Source: Bacteroidaceae bacterium (GTDB taxonomy: Bacteria > Bacteroidota > Bacteroidia > Bacteroidales > Bacteroidaceae). From it: a DNA stretch of 64,000 nt. The notes under the pieces were generated by a model, which ran no database searches, was not told where the DNA came from, and saw nothing but the letters and a program-made list of their open reading frames with translations. Below are positions 47,185 through 55,867 of the stretch, piece after piece. The stretch lies in assembly GCA_902362595.1 (NCBI GenBank), contig CABIXF010000019.1, forward strand, positions 4,672-68,671, written 5' to 3'. Positions within the stretch are counted from its first letter, which is position 1. Every line of letters starts with the position of its first letter. The translations under genes were made by a program, and so were the position numbers.

Positions 47185-47787
47185 TCAGATCGAACAAAAG
47201 AAGGTGACCAGAAACGGGACACTGAAATCGGTCACAAAGCCATGGAAAATCGAAACTACAACAAACTGCTGTCCTGCGCAACGGGTAATGATAGGCAATG
47301 TGGTATCCATGGTGGTGGCTCCGCCCGAGGCTATAGGCGCCAGATTGCCAAACCAACGGACCAGTAAAGGGGCACACAACAGCGTCATGATTTCACGGAA
47401 AATATTGGACAACAAGGCCACCGTGCCCAACTCCGGACCTTTATACTCCGTAATAAAAATACTGGACAAAGAATAATATCCCATGCCTGACCCTACCGCC
47501 ATACAATCGGCCACACTGCGGTGAGGCAACAGAAGGCTTACCAATGCCGCCGCTCCCAAAGTCCCCAATATCGTAGCTATGGGAAGAAAAACCAACCTAG
47601 GATTCAATGCACGAAAATTTTTCAATGTCTGAGGATCATTCCCAATGCTCAATCCCACACTAAACATCAGGCCGCACAACACATAGAAGCTGACGCGACT
47701 CTCACCTATATCGAAAGGAAGCAGATGAAATGCCCCGCAAAAAGTTCCCAACACAAAGAAGCCTACAATAATCAAACTTCCCTTCAT
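47185..47787 (-). CDS. LysO-like lysine exporter, C-terminal part as its own protein
   Basis: LysO exports lysine in E. coli. This 200-residue protein has about five or six membrane segments and the family motifs FYVLCGLMFSVGLSIG, VGSGMGYYSLSSIFITEY and LSNIFREIMTLL near the middle, ending in PFLVTFF. Its ATG overlaps the stop of the upstream 92-residue gene by 4 bp. Together the two proteins correspond to the single LysO polypeptide (about 300 residues). Confidence 0.82.
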   Translation of the reverse strand: MKGSLIIVGFFVLGTFCGAFHLLPFDIGESRVSFYVLCGLMFSVGLSIGNDPQTLKNFRALNPRLVFLPIATILGTLGAAALVSLLLPHRSVADCMAVGSGMGYYSLSSIFITEYKGPELGTVALLSNIFREIMTLLCAPLLVRWFGNLAPIASGGATTMDTTLPIITRCAGQQFVVVSIFHGFVTDFSVPFLVTFFCSI

Positions 47788-48062
47788 GTGTTTCCTCCTT
47801 TCCTTTTATACAGCCAATGCCACAATGCCCAAGCCAGTACACAACTGCCCAGCACACAAGCTAACGCAACGATAAAAGCTTCTCCTCCCAATGTGGGTAG
47901 TCCTTCCACAAGCCGGCGGTTACCTCCCACCTCGACTCCCAGCAGAAACAACAATACCCAAATCAGGCAAGTAATCACTTTACCTATCCATGAAAATTCC
48001 TGACGACGAAGCAGAGAGCCTACGGCTATTCCGCCCAACATCACACCTATCACTGTAAACAT
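47784..48062 (-). CDS. LysO-like transporter, N-terminal part as its own protein
   Basis: The 92-residue protein has about three membrane segments (VIGVMLGGIAVGSLL, VITCLIWVLLFLLGVEVG, FIVALACVLGSCVLAWALW) and a conserved-looking GVEVGGNRRLV. It matches the first part of LysO, and the C-terminal part follows in the next gene with a 4-bp overlap (ATGA), a sign of coupled translation. Because both frames have clean starts and stops, I read this as a genuine two-gene form and not a frameshift. Confidence 0.78.
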   Translation of the reverse strand: MFTVIGVMLGGIAVGSLLRRQEFSWIGKVITCLIWVLLFLLGVEVGGNRRLVEGLPTLGGEAFIVALACVLGSCVLAWALWHWLYKRKGGNT

Positions 48063-48166
48063 GTCAGTAGTCTCAAAATTTGCTGCAAAAATAACGAAAA
48101 AAAGTCGACTTATTCCTCACCTGCGGAAGAACAGATCTTTCCGAAGGTTCCACACAAAAGGCCAAT

Positions 48167-48202
48167 AAAAAAGGATTACTGCTCACGCGGTAATCCTTTT
48201 TT
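48167..48202 (-). terminator. Intrinsic terminator of the sigma factor operon
   Basis: AAAAAAGGATTAC (48167-48179) pairs with 48190-48202 (13 bp) with a 10-nt loop, and ends in a T-run on the minus strand. It lies about 110 bp after the last gene of that operon and upstream of the lysO pair. Confidence 0.8.
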
Positions 48203-48310
48203 ATTGAGTTAGTAAATTTAATTTTGAGAGAATTGAAACTTCACAGCCTCGTTGTTGTTTTAAGTTTTAATAAGCACTAACTATTTATATAAAAGCAAAT
48301 GAAAATGTTC

Positions 48311-48790
48311 TTATCTGTTGTTGTTCTCCTCCAGCCGAGGCTTAGGAGACGTTTCTTTCATCAGTGTCCTTACTGAATCGCCCTCATAAGCCACCTGTGG
48401 GTCAGCCTGACGATTCTCGAACTGATCATGTACATATACGATACCTGAAGCACCGTCGTCACCCGCAGCATGTTTTACCACACCGCCTAAGGTGAAAAGC
48501 AAAATCATCATGGCAGCTGCCTTGAACAACGGCATGAAACGTGTATGCAAGGTCAGACGTCTGGCTTTTACTACCGGACGTTCGATTTCTGCCAGCACCC
48601 GCTTGTCAAAATCTTCACCCAGCTTCATCTCGCCCGCTTCCTTCTGATAAGTAAACAAAGAACGGTAACGGCGCAAATGAGCGGGAAGTTCTTTCTGCTG
48701 AAAGAAAATCCGGAGAATCTGTTCTTCCTCAACTGAAGTTTCACAGTTCCAATAGCGTTCCAGAAGTTGTTCAATGTACTTATAGTCCAT
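48311..48790 (-). CDS. Single-pass membrane protein paired with an ECF sigma factor (possible anti-sigma)
   Basis: The 159-residue protein has a soluble N-terminal helical part (about 1-80, YIEQLLERYWNCETSVEEEQ) that looks like the sigma-binding domain of zinc-free anti-sigma factors, then one membrane helix at about 88-106 (LFKAAAMMILLFTLGGVV), then a short outer part. It overlaps the sigma factor gene by 11 bp, so it is co-translated. A role as anti-sigma factor follows from position and topology and not from a conserved motif. Confidence 0.68.
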   Translation of the reverse strand: MDYKYIEQLLERYWNCETSVEEEQILRIFFQQKELPAHLRRYRSLFTYQKEAGEMKLGEDFDKRVLAEIERPVVKARRLTLHTRFMPLFKAAAMMILLFTLGGVVKHAAGDDGASGIVYVHDQFENRQADPQVAYEGDSVRTLMKETSPKPRLEENNNR

Positions 48791-49289
48791 AATCGTTAAT
48801 TTCGCTGTATTTTAGTTTGATACGCTGACGAGCGCGGAAAAGGTTCACTTTCACTTGCTCTTCTGTCACCCCCAGCACATCCGCAATTTCTCTATAACTC
48901 TTACCCTCAATATCCCTGAGCTGTACGATGGTTCGCTGCTTCTCAGGAAGTTCGTTTATCAGCCTGTGCACCAGCCGGAACTGTTCGTTGCGTTCCATTT
49001 GGCTTTCAGGAGTCAATGCATCCGGCATTTCCTGCGTTTCAGGAGTCAGCTCCAAGTTCTGCGCCTCTTTTTTCTGACTCCGGTCGATGGCCAGATTGCG
49101 GACAACCGTCAGGCAATAGGCTTCGATGGATTCCAGTTGCGCCCACTCCTCGCGTTTGCTCCACACTTTAATCAGTGCATCCTGAACAATGTCTTCCGCT
49201 TCCGCCCGATTGAACGTAATGCGCAGGGCCAGTCTGAAAAGCTTGTCCTTCAGCGGTAGGATATCGTCACGAAAACTGATTTCTTGCAT
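48780..49289 (-). CDS. ECF-type RNA polymerase sigma factor
   Basis: This alternative sigma factor directs RNA polymerase to a special gene set. The 169-residue protein has sigma region 2 (FRLALRITFNRAEAEDIVQDALIKVW at about 17-42, with conserved acidic and tryptophan residues) and region 4 (LPEKQRTIVQLRDIEGKSYREIADVLGVTEEQVKVNLFRARQRIK). It follows argB by 64 bp on the same strand and overlaps its membrane partner downstream. No target promoter can be named. Confidence 0.92.
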   Translation of the reverse strand: MQEISFRDDILPLKDKLFRLALRITFNRAEAEDIVQDALIKVWSKREEWAQLESIEAYCLTVVRNLAIDRSQKKEAQNLELTPETQEMPDALTPESQMERNEQFRLVHRLINELPEKQRTIVQLRDIEGKSYREIADVLGVTEEQVKVNLFRARQRIKLKYSEINDYGL

Positions 49290-49353
49290 TGCTTTCTATA
49301 ATAATGACGGGTGAGTTACCTAAAAGTTACACCCACCCGTCGATTTTTTTCAA

Positions 49354-50127
49354 TTATTTTCTGATAATGGTTCCCGAGTCCTTGTGAATGGCTGATGCTA
49401 AGGTGATTACAACCTGCGACACTCCGGCATCCAAGGCTGAAAAAGAATTTTCCAGCTTGGGAATCATGCCTCCTTGTATGACACCCTCGTCCACGTAGCG
49501 CTTGAATAAGTCGGGGGTCAGTACCGGAATCACGCTGTCATCGTCATTCTCGTCGCGCAGCACGCCTTTCTTTTCAAAACAATAGACCAGTGTCACCTCA
49601 AAATACTCAGCCAGGGCCTTTGCCGTTTCTCCGGCAATGGTGTCGGCATTCGTGTTCAGCAGGTTGCCGTGGCCGTCGTGCGTCAACGGTGCCATGACAG
49701 GCACTATCTGACGGTGAATCAGGTCGGTCAAAGCCGCTCCGTCCACCTTTTCCACGTCGCCCACATACCCGTAGTCGATATCCTTTACCGGACGTTTCAC
49801 AGAACGGATGACGTTCATATCGGCTCCCGTCAATCCGACAGCATTCACCCCTCTTGCCTGCAAACCGGCCACGATATTCTTGTTGACCAAGCCTCCGTAG
49901 ACCATGGTCACCACTTTCAAGGTATCGGCGTCGGTAATACGGCGACCGTTCACCATCCGGCTCTCAATACCCAATTGGGCGGCAATACGGGTAGCCGAAC
50001 GGCCTCCACCGTGTACCAGCACCTTATAACCGGGCATGGAAGAAAAGTCGTTCAACAGCTGATTCAATGTATCAGGCTCTTCTACAATCTTTCCTCCTAC
50101 CTTTATGACTGTCAGTTTCTCTTTCAT
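49354..50127 (-). CDS. argB: Acetylglutamate kinase (possibly succinylglutamate kinase)
   Basis: ArgB phosphorylates an N-acylglutamate in arginine synthesis. The 257 residues match the family length. KVGGKIVE (N-terminal lysine), VHGGGRSATRIA, and LTGADMNVIRS are all present, as is PVMAPLTHDGHGNLLNTNADTIAGETAKAL. In Bacteroides fragilis the pathway uses N-succinyl intermediates, so the true substrate may be N-succinylglutamate; this is inference. It lies 15 bp after speA in one operon. Confidence 0.93.
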   Translation of the reverse strand: MKEKLTVIKVGGKIVEEPDTLNQLLNDFSSMPGYKVLVHGGGRSATRIAAQLGIESRMVNGRRITDADTLKVVTMVYGGLVNKNIVAGLQARGVNAVGLTGADMNVIRSVKRPVKDIDYGYVGDVEKVDGAALTDLIHRQIVPVMAPLTHDGHGNLLNTNADTIAGETAKALAEYFEVTLVYCFEKKGVLRDENDDDSVIPVLTPDLFKRYVDEGVIQGGMIPKLENSFSALDAGVSQVVITLASAIHKDSGTIIRK

Positions 50128-50142
50128 ATTTATCTCCCTATT

Positions 50143-52035
50143 TTACTCCAAGTAAGTATAACCGTACAATCCGGAACGGTAGTTGGCCAGGAATTCCTTT
50201 CCTTCTTCCAAGGAAATACGTCCTTCCTTCACCGACTTAGTGACCCAAGTTTCCAGTGTACGCACCAGTTTCTTCGGATTATACTGCACATAGTCGAGCA
50301 CCTCGGCCACCGTTTCTCCGTCAATCACCTGATCGATGCTGTAACCCTTGTCGTCCACACTCACATGTACGGCATTCGTATCCCCGAACAGATTGTGCAT
50401 ATCTCCCAGGATTTCCTGATAAGCTCCTACCAGGAATACCCCGATATAATAAGACTCTTTCGACTTGATGGTATGTACCGGCAAATCGTGGGCCACGTTC
50501 CGGCTGGTCACGAAATTGGCAATCTTTCCGTCCGAGTCGCAGGTGATGTCTTGCAGCGTGGCCGTACGGTCGGGACGCTCGTCCAGACGCTGAATCGGCA
50601 TAATCGGGAAAATCTGGTCGATGGCCCAGGAGTCTGGCAACGACTGGAACAACGAGAAGTTACAGAAATACTTGTCGGCCAGCAGTTTGTCCAGATTCCG
50701 GAATTCATCCGGCGCATGCTTCAGTCCCGAAGCAATCTGGTTGATTTCACGTGTTACCGACCAGTACATCCGTTCAATCTGTGCCCGCGTTTTCAAATCG
50801 ACGATGCCGTGACTGAACAAGTCGAGCGATTCCTCACGAATCTGCTGTGCATCGTGCCATGCTTCCAGCATCCGGCTCTGGCTCAAGTTGTCCCAGATTT
50901 GATACAGTTCCTGCACCAGTTCATGGTCGTCCTTGCTTACCACGAAATCCTCGTCCATGGAAGGCAAAGAAGCGGTTTCCAGTACCTCAAAAATCAGGAC
51001 GGAATGATGAGCCGTCAGCGAACGGCCGCTTTCCGTGATAATGTTCGGATGCGGAATGTTGTTCTTGTTGCTGGCATCCACCATGATGGAGATGGAGTCG
51101 TTCACGTATTCCTGGATGGAATAGTTCACGCTGCTCTCGCTATTGGAAGAACGGGTGCCATCATAATCCACGCCCAGTCCGCCACCGATGTCCACAAATT
51201 CTACCGGGAAACCCAACTGATGCAGCTGCACATAAAACTGGGACGCCTCACGCAAAGCCGTCTTGATACGGCGTATTTTAGTCACCTGACTACCTATGTG
51301 GAAATGAATCAGCTTCAAACAATCCTGCAAGTCTTTCTTTTCCAAGAAATCGAGAGCTTCCAGCAGTTCACTGGATGTCAAGCCAAACTTGCTGGCATCA
51401 CCTCCACTTTCCTCCCACTTTCCACTTCCCGAAGAAGCCAGTTTAATCCGGATACCGATATTGGGACGCACGTTCAGCTGCTTGGCCATCTTGGCAATCA
51501 GACGCAACTCATTCAGCTTTTCCACCACCAAAAAAATCCGCTTACCCATCTTCTGTGCCAGCAAGGCCAGTTCAATGTAACTCTCGTCCTTATAACCGTT
51601 ACAGATAATCAGCGAATCAGAATCCGTATTAATAGCAATTACGGCATGGAGTTCCGGCTTGGAACCCGCTTCCAGTCCCAGATTAAACTTTTTTCCATGA
51701 CTGATAATTTCCTCCACCACCGGCCTCATCTGGTTCACCTTAATCGGATAAATGATGAAGTTCTGGGCTTGGTAACCATATTCTTCCGAAGCCTGACGAA
51801 AACAATTGGATATTTTCTCAATCCGGTTGTCCAGGATATCCGGGAAACGGACCAGCATAGGAGCCGTCACATCTCTCAACTGCAACTCGTCCACCAGTTC
51901 CTTCAAATCGACGGCCACCCCGTCCTTGCGTGGAGTTACTACCACATGACCTTTGTCATTGATACCAAAGTATGAAACGCCCCACCCCGTGATGTTGTAG
52001 AGCTCTTCAGAGTCTTCAATACGCCATTTTCTCAT
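50143..52035 (-). CDS. speA: Biosynthetic arginine decarboxylase
   Basis: This PLP enzyme converts arginine to agmatine for polyamine synthesis. The 630-residue protein (E. coli 658) begins with WRIEDSEELYNITGWGVSYFGIN, has the PLP lysine in FIIYPIKVNQMRPVVEEII near residue 101, GLEAGSKPEL, the glycine-rich FVDIGGGLGVDYDG and the C-terminal EVLDYVQYNPKKL. It sits between aroK and argB in one strand block, placing arginine use beside arginine synthesis. Confidence 0.96.
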   Translation of the reverse strand: MRKWRIEDSEELYNITGWGVSYFGINDKGHVVVTPRKDGVAVDLKELVDELQLRDVTAPMLVRFPDILDNRIEKISNCFRQASEEYGYQAQNFIIYPIKVNQMRPVVEEIISHGKKFNLGLEAGSKPELHAVIAINTDSDSLIICNGYKDESYIELALLAQKMGKRIFLVVEKLNELRLIAKMAKQLNVRPNIGIRIKLASSGSGKWEESGGDASKFGLTSSELLEALDFLEKKDLQDCLKLIHFHIGSQVTKIRRIKTALREASQFYVQLHQLGFPVEFVDIGGGLGVDYDGTRSSNSESSVNYSIQEYVNDSISIMVDASNKNNIPHPNIITESGRSLTAHHSVLIFEVLETASLPSMDEDFVVSKDDHELVQELYQIWDNLSQSRMLEAWHDAQQIREESLDLFSHGIVDLKTRAQIERMYWSVTREINQIASGLKHAPDEFRNLDKLLADKYFCNFSLFQSLPDSWAIDQIFPIMPIQRLDERPDRTATLQDITCDSDGKIANFVTSRNVAHDLPVHTIKSKESYYIGVFLVGAYQEILGDMHNLFGDTNAVHVSVDDKGYSIDQVIDGETVAEVLDYVQYNPKKLVRTLETWVTKSVKEGRISLEEGKEFLANYRSGLYGYTYLE

Positions 52036-52066
52036 TTCACTACATAAAGTCTAGATTTATACTTCT

Positions 52067-52591
52067 TTAATTTATCAAGTTCTTCAAGCGGTTTACCGCC
52101 CTGTCAATCTGTGCATAACTTTCAAGTTCTTCCGCATTGAAACGCCACTTTGCCTTCGTATAATAAGGCAGCCGCTTTTCCAATGCCGAAACAATGACCT
52201 GCATCAGTTCTTCGTCCGTTTTGTTCGCCAACAACGGACGTTTGGCCTTTGCTATCTTTAAACGACGGAACAGTACCTCCGGACATACGTCCAGAAATAC
52301 TGTCTCGCCTGTATTGTTCATATAATCCATGTTGTCGAAAAAGCAGGGAGTACCTCCTCCGCAGGCAATCAGCACATCTTCAAATTCACCTGCTTCGTGA
52401 AGCATCTTCCGCTCCAGTTGCCGGAACCCTTCCTCTCCCCTTTCCGCAAACAAATCGGAAATGGACTTGTGCATACGCTCTTCGATGTACCAGTCGAGGT
52501 CGACAAACTGCAGGCCGGCAGCCACACTGTAAGCTTTTCCCAGCGTAGTCTTTCCCGACCCCATGTAACCTATCAAGAAAACTCTTTTCAT
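52067..52591 (-). CDS. aroK: Shikimate kinase
   Basis: This enzyme phosphorylates shikimate two steps before the AroA reaction. The 174-residue protein has Walker A (FLIGYMGSGKTTLGKAY, residues 5-21), the DLDWYIEERMHKSI shikimate site, ERGEEGFRQLE, and ACGGGTPCF. It starts 4 bp before the topA stop, so translation is coupled. Confidence 0.96.
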   Translation of the reverse strand: MKRVFLIGYMGSGKTTLGKAYSVAAGLQFVDLDWYIEERMHKSISDLFAERGEEGFRQLERKMLHEAGEFEDVLIACGGGTPCFFDNMDYMNNTGETVFLDVCPEVLFRRLKIAKAKRPLLANKTDEELMQVIVSALEKRLPYYTKAKWRFNAEELESYAQIDRAVNRLKNLIN

Positions 52592-54918
52592 TTCTTTTTC
52601 CGTGCCGTAGTTTTCGTCTTACGCATCTCGGCTTTCTGGTTCTGCAAATCAATTACCTTAAAGCAAGCATCCAGACTCAAGTCAGCCGGATTTACATTTT
52701 CCGGAATCTTGTAGTTCTTCTTCTGATAAGCGATATAAGGTCCGTAGCGCCCGTTCAACACCTGCATATCGGGATTTTCCGGGAATTGCTTGATGACCTT
52801 TTGGGCATCTTTCTCTTTTTTCTCGCGCAGCATCTGCTCTGCTTCTTCCATCGTGACAGTCATCGGGTCCATACCTTTCGGGATAGACACGTACTCCTTG
52901 TCATGACGGACGTATGGGCCGAAACGTCCTACGCCCACCGATACGGCTTTGCCCTCCAGTTCACCCAATACGCGGGGCAGTTTGAACAATTCCAACGCCT
53001 CTTCCAGCGTAATCGTTTCCAAAGAATGTTCCTTGTTCAACTGGGCAAACTTAGGCTTCTCTTCATCTTCCGATGAACCAATCTGCACCACCGGTCCGAA
53101 GCGTCCGATTTTTACAGATACCGGCTTTCCGCTCACCGGATCCGTACCCAGCATGCGTTCGCCCACCTTATGTTCACTCTTGGTGGCCAATGTCGTTTCC
53201 ACCAACGGATGGAAATCTTTGTAGAACACTTCCATCATGTCGGTCCATTTCTTTTCTCCTTCGGCCACCTCATCAAACTCCTTTTCCACACTGGCCGTAA
53301 AGTTATAATCCATAATCTTCGGGAAATACTGCATCAGGAAGTCATTGACCACACAACCTACGTCGGTCGGTATCAGTTTCGACTTTTCGCTTCCGCTCAT
53401 TTCCGTCTGTACGGTTTCTTCTATTTCTTTTCCTGTCAGTTTCAGCAACGCATACTCCCGCTTCACGCCTTCCTTGTTGCCTTTTTCTACATACCCTCTT
53501 TGCTGGATGGTAGAAATGGTCGGTGCGTAAGTAGACGGACGACCGATACCCAGTTCCTCCAGTTTACGTACCAGGCTGGCTTCCGTGTAGCGGGCTGGAG
53601 CCTGACTGAAGCGCTGTACAGCCGAAATTTCTTCCCGCTGCAATACCTGTCCGACTTCCATCTTCGGCAGCCCCACTTTATCTTCCTGTTCCGTTTCGTC
53701 ATCGAACGATTCCTTATAAACCTTCAGGAAGCCATCGAAAGTCACAACTTCGCCTACCGCCTGGAATTCATCGCTACACCCACTGATGGAGATGGTAGCC
53801 GTTGTTTTTTCCAGTTCCGCGTCTGCCATCTGCGAAGCCAGCGTACGCTTCCAAATCAGTTCATACAAGTGTACTTCCTGCGAGGTTCCTTCGATGGTTT
53901 CATTCGACATATAAGTCGGACGAATGGCTTCATGCGCTTCCTGTGCGCCCTTTGTCTTGGTCGCATACTGACGGGTATGTACATAACGTTCTCCCATCAG
54001 GTTAAGTATAGTATCACGGCTTGTTGTCAAGGCCAGTTCCGACAAGTTCACTGAATCGGTACGCATGTAGGTTATCAATCCGCTTTCGTACAGACGCTGT
54101 GCAATCATCATGGTCTGTGCCACAGTATAACCCAGCTTGCGTGCAGCCTCCTGCTGCAGCGTAGAAGTGGTGAAAGGAGGCGCCGGTGATTTCTTGACCG
54201 GACGGGTGGTAATATCTTCGATACGGAAAGTCGCATTCTTGCATTTTTCAAGGAATTCATGCGCTTCTTCCTTTGTCTTGAAACGACGGCCAAGCGTAGC
54301 CCGGACATTGGCCCCTTTTTCATCCCGGAAAACGGCCACTACCTTATAGGATACCTCACTTACGAATGCATTGATTTCCCGCTCGCGTTCCACAATCAGC
54401 CTTACGGCTACCGACTGTACACGACCGGCCGACAAAGCTGGCTTGATTTTTCGCCAAAGCACCGGCGACAATTCAAAACCCACAATACGGTCGAGTACGC
54501 GACGGGCCTGCTGGGCATTCACCAAATCAATGTTAATATGCCGCGGATGCTCTATTGCTTTCAGAATGGCAGTCTTGGTAATTTCGTGGAATACAATCCG
54601 TCGGGTCTTTTCCGGGTCCAGATGAAGCACTTCAAACAAATGCCATGAAATGGCCTCTCCCTCCCGGTCCTCATCGGATGCGAGCCATACCATATCGGCT
54701 TTCTCTGCTTCTTCTTTCAATTCGTCCACCAGTTTTTTCTTTTCTTCCGGTATCTCGTAAATCGGCTTGAAGTGGTCTTTCACATCAATACTGAACGCTT
54801 TCTGTTTCAAGTCGCGAATATGTCCGTAACTTGACAAAACTTTATAGCCCTTCCCCAAAAACTTTTCAATTGTCTTGGCTTTAGCCGGAGACTCCACTAT
54901 GACGAGGTTATTTTGCAT
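52588..54918 (-). CDS. topA: DNA topoisomerase I
   Basis: TopA relaxes negative supercoils. The 776-residue protein starts with the Toprim domain (LVIVESPAKAKTIEKFLG, then WLASDEDREGEAISWHL), has SAGRVQSVAVRLIVEREREI and the catalytic tyrosine in GLITYMRTDSV near residue 287. In place of zinc fingers the C-terminus has repeats of the type GRFGPVVQIG and GRFGPYVRHD (Toprim_C_Rpt), followed by a Lys/Arg tail. The first gene of topA-aroK-speA-argB. Confidence 0.96.
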   Translation of the reverse strand: MQNNLVIVESPAKAKTIEKFLGKGYKVLSSYGHIRDLKQKAFSIDVKDHFKPIYEIPEEKKKLVDELKEEAEKADMVWLASDEDREGEAISWHLFEVLHLDPEKTRRIVFHEITKTAILKAIEHPRHINIDLVNAQQARRVLDRIVGFELSPVLWRKIKPALSAGRVQSVAVRLIVEREREINAFVSEVSYKVVAVFRDEKGANVRATLGRRFKTKEEAHEFLEKCKNATFRIEDITTRPVKKSPAPPFTTSTLQQEAARKLGYTVAQTMMIAQRLYESGLITYMRTDSVNLSELALTTSRDTILNLMGERYVHTRQYATKTKGAQEAHEAIRPTYMSNETIEGTSQEVHLYELIWKRTLASQMADAELEKTTATISISGCSDEFQAVGEVVTFDGFLKVYKESFDDETEQEDKVGLPKMEVGQVLQREEISAVQRFSQAPARYTEASLVRKLEELGIGRPSTYAPTISTIQQRGYVEKGNKEGVKREYALLKLTGKEIEETVQTEMSGSEKSKLIPTDVGCVVNDFLMQYFPKIMDYNFTASVEKEFDEVAEGEKKWTDMMEVFYKDFHPLVETTLATKSEHKVGERMLGTDPVSGKPVSVKIGRFGPVVQIGSSEDEEKPKFAQLNKEHSLETITLEEALELFKLPRVLGELEGKAVSVGVGRFGPYVRHDKEYVSIPKGMDPMTVTMEEAEQMLREKKEKDAQKVIKQFPENPDMQVLNGRYGPYIAYQKKNYKIPENVNPADLSLDACFKVIDLQNQKAEMRKTKTTARKKK

Positions 54919-55041
54919 GATATTTTGTATTCCGTTTTTATATATTCCGCGACAAATGTAGAAAAAAAATTAAAACATACACGATAAACAAACTGAAAAT
55001 AACTTACTTTGCAAGGCAATCAGCTTTTAACTACCTTTTTT

Positions 55042-55452
55042 ATGAACCACAAAAGTATCAACAGTAACAAACAATTCATGATAGGCAACGGAATCCTGGC
55101 GTTCGGCGTATTCTTCATCGTTTGCCTTTTCCTCTATCTCGGTTTCCGCCACCAGCCTAAATCCGGCGACAAGACACAGACGTTTGAAGGGCTCTATGCC
55201 GTGGAAATCACACCATCTTTTGCTGGAGACAGCCTTTCCGTCTACCTCAACGACAGCCTGCTACTCAACACCACCATCCGGCAAGCTTCTGTCAAGTTCC
55301 AGGTGAAACGCTTTGCCGAAGAAAGCACCCTGATGGTTGTAGACAACCGTACCGATGAGGTAACTCCCTTCAACCTCAACCCGAACGGCAGCCAGGTACA
55401 GGTGGAAAAGAAAAACGGGAGAATCTTTATTCAGGAAACAGTAGAGGAATAA
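55042..55452 (+). CDS. Small membrane-anchored protein of unknown function
   Basis: I do not recognise this 136-residue protein. I use the ATG at 55042 (MNHKSINSNK); the frame is open from 55009. One membrane helix lies at about 15-36 (GILAFGVFFIVCLFLYLGF), followed by a periplasmic domain of about 95 residues with beta-rich character (VEITPSFAGDSLSVYLNDSLLLNT, TLMVVDNRTDE, NGRIFIQE). It resembles the general layout of PEGA-like or Ig-like anchored domains, but no motif decides. It stands apart from topA (divergent, 123 bp). Confidence 0.65.
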   Translation: MNHKSINSNKQFMIGNGILAFGVFFIVCLFLYLGFRHQPKSGDKTQTFEGLYAVEITPSFAGDSLSVYLNDSLLLNTTIRQASVKFQVKRFAEESTLMVVDNRTDEVTPFNLNPNGSQVQVEKKNGRIFIQETVEE

Positions 55453-55475
55453 GCGATTTTCTCTCAATTCAAGTG

Positions 55476-55565
55476 CAATTTCTCTGTTTCACACTGTGGG
55501 ATACAAAAACCACAGTGTGGGACACATATCTCACAGTGTGAAATATAAAAACCACACAGCCGGAC
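55476..55565 (+). repeat. Intergenic element, copy 2: CACA(G/C)TGTG units with exact 21-bp period
   Basis: Units start at 55490, 55511, 55532 and 55553 (CACACTGTG, CACAGTGTG, CACAGTGTG and the decayed CACACAGCC), each 21 bp after the last. The element aligns without gaps with the minus strand of 24415-24504, about 70 of 84 bases by hand. CACACTGTGG and CCACAGTGTG form a 10-bp stem with the loop GATACAAAAA; the loop is similar in both copies. It begins about 25 bp after the stop of the preceding gene. Confidence 0.85.
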
Positions 55566-55776
55566 AGAAAATTCCGTTTGACGTTTTTAACTAATTCCAT
55601 CGTCATTCTCCTTTATGCGGCGAAGGCATTTCCGCAGTCCAAAAATCCGCAAGACTTTTTTATCCTTATTCAGATTGACACAAATAGCAGAACGATTCTT
55701 AAAGATAGTCCCACCGTGTGCGTAAACGAAAAAAATGTTATTAAATCAGCAAAGTTTCGAAAATAACAGTTTTTCA

Positions 55777-55808
55777 ATTGGATATTAGAATAAAAGACTG
55801 TAATTTTG
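55777..55808 (+). promoter_or_regulatory. Probable promoter of the gatC-kduI pair
   Basis: ATTG (55777-55780), near the TTTG -33 box, and TAATTTTG (55801-55808), a full -7 match, are 20 bp apart. The leader to the ATG is about 50 nt. The DNA between the repeat element and this promoter (55566-55776) shows no gene. Confidence 0.62.
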
Positions 55809-55867
55809 GGTCGAAATCATTTATTTTTAACCTAAATCCACATTAAAAAAAGGACAAAGAAAAAGAC

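Noticed and set aside
47784..47787. Frameshift splitting lysO
   Set aside because: The 4-bp ATGA overlap with good reading frames on both sides is a normal coupled gene junction.
49669..51975. Very long plus-strand open frame (about 768 codons) opposite speA and argB
   Set aside because: It is fully antisense to two well-recognised genes, is rich in His, Gln and Arg, and has no family motif. It arises from the codon pattern of the genes on the other strand.
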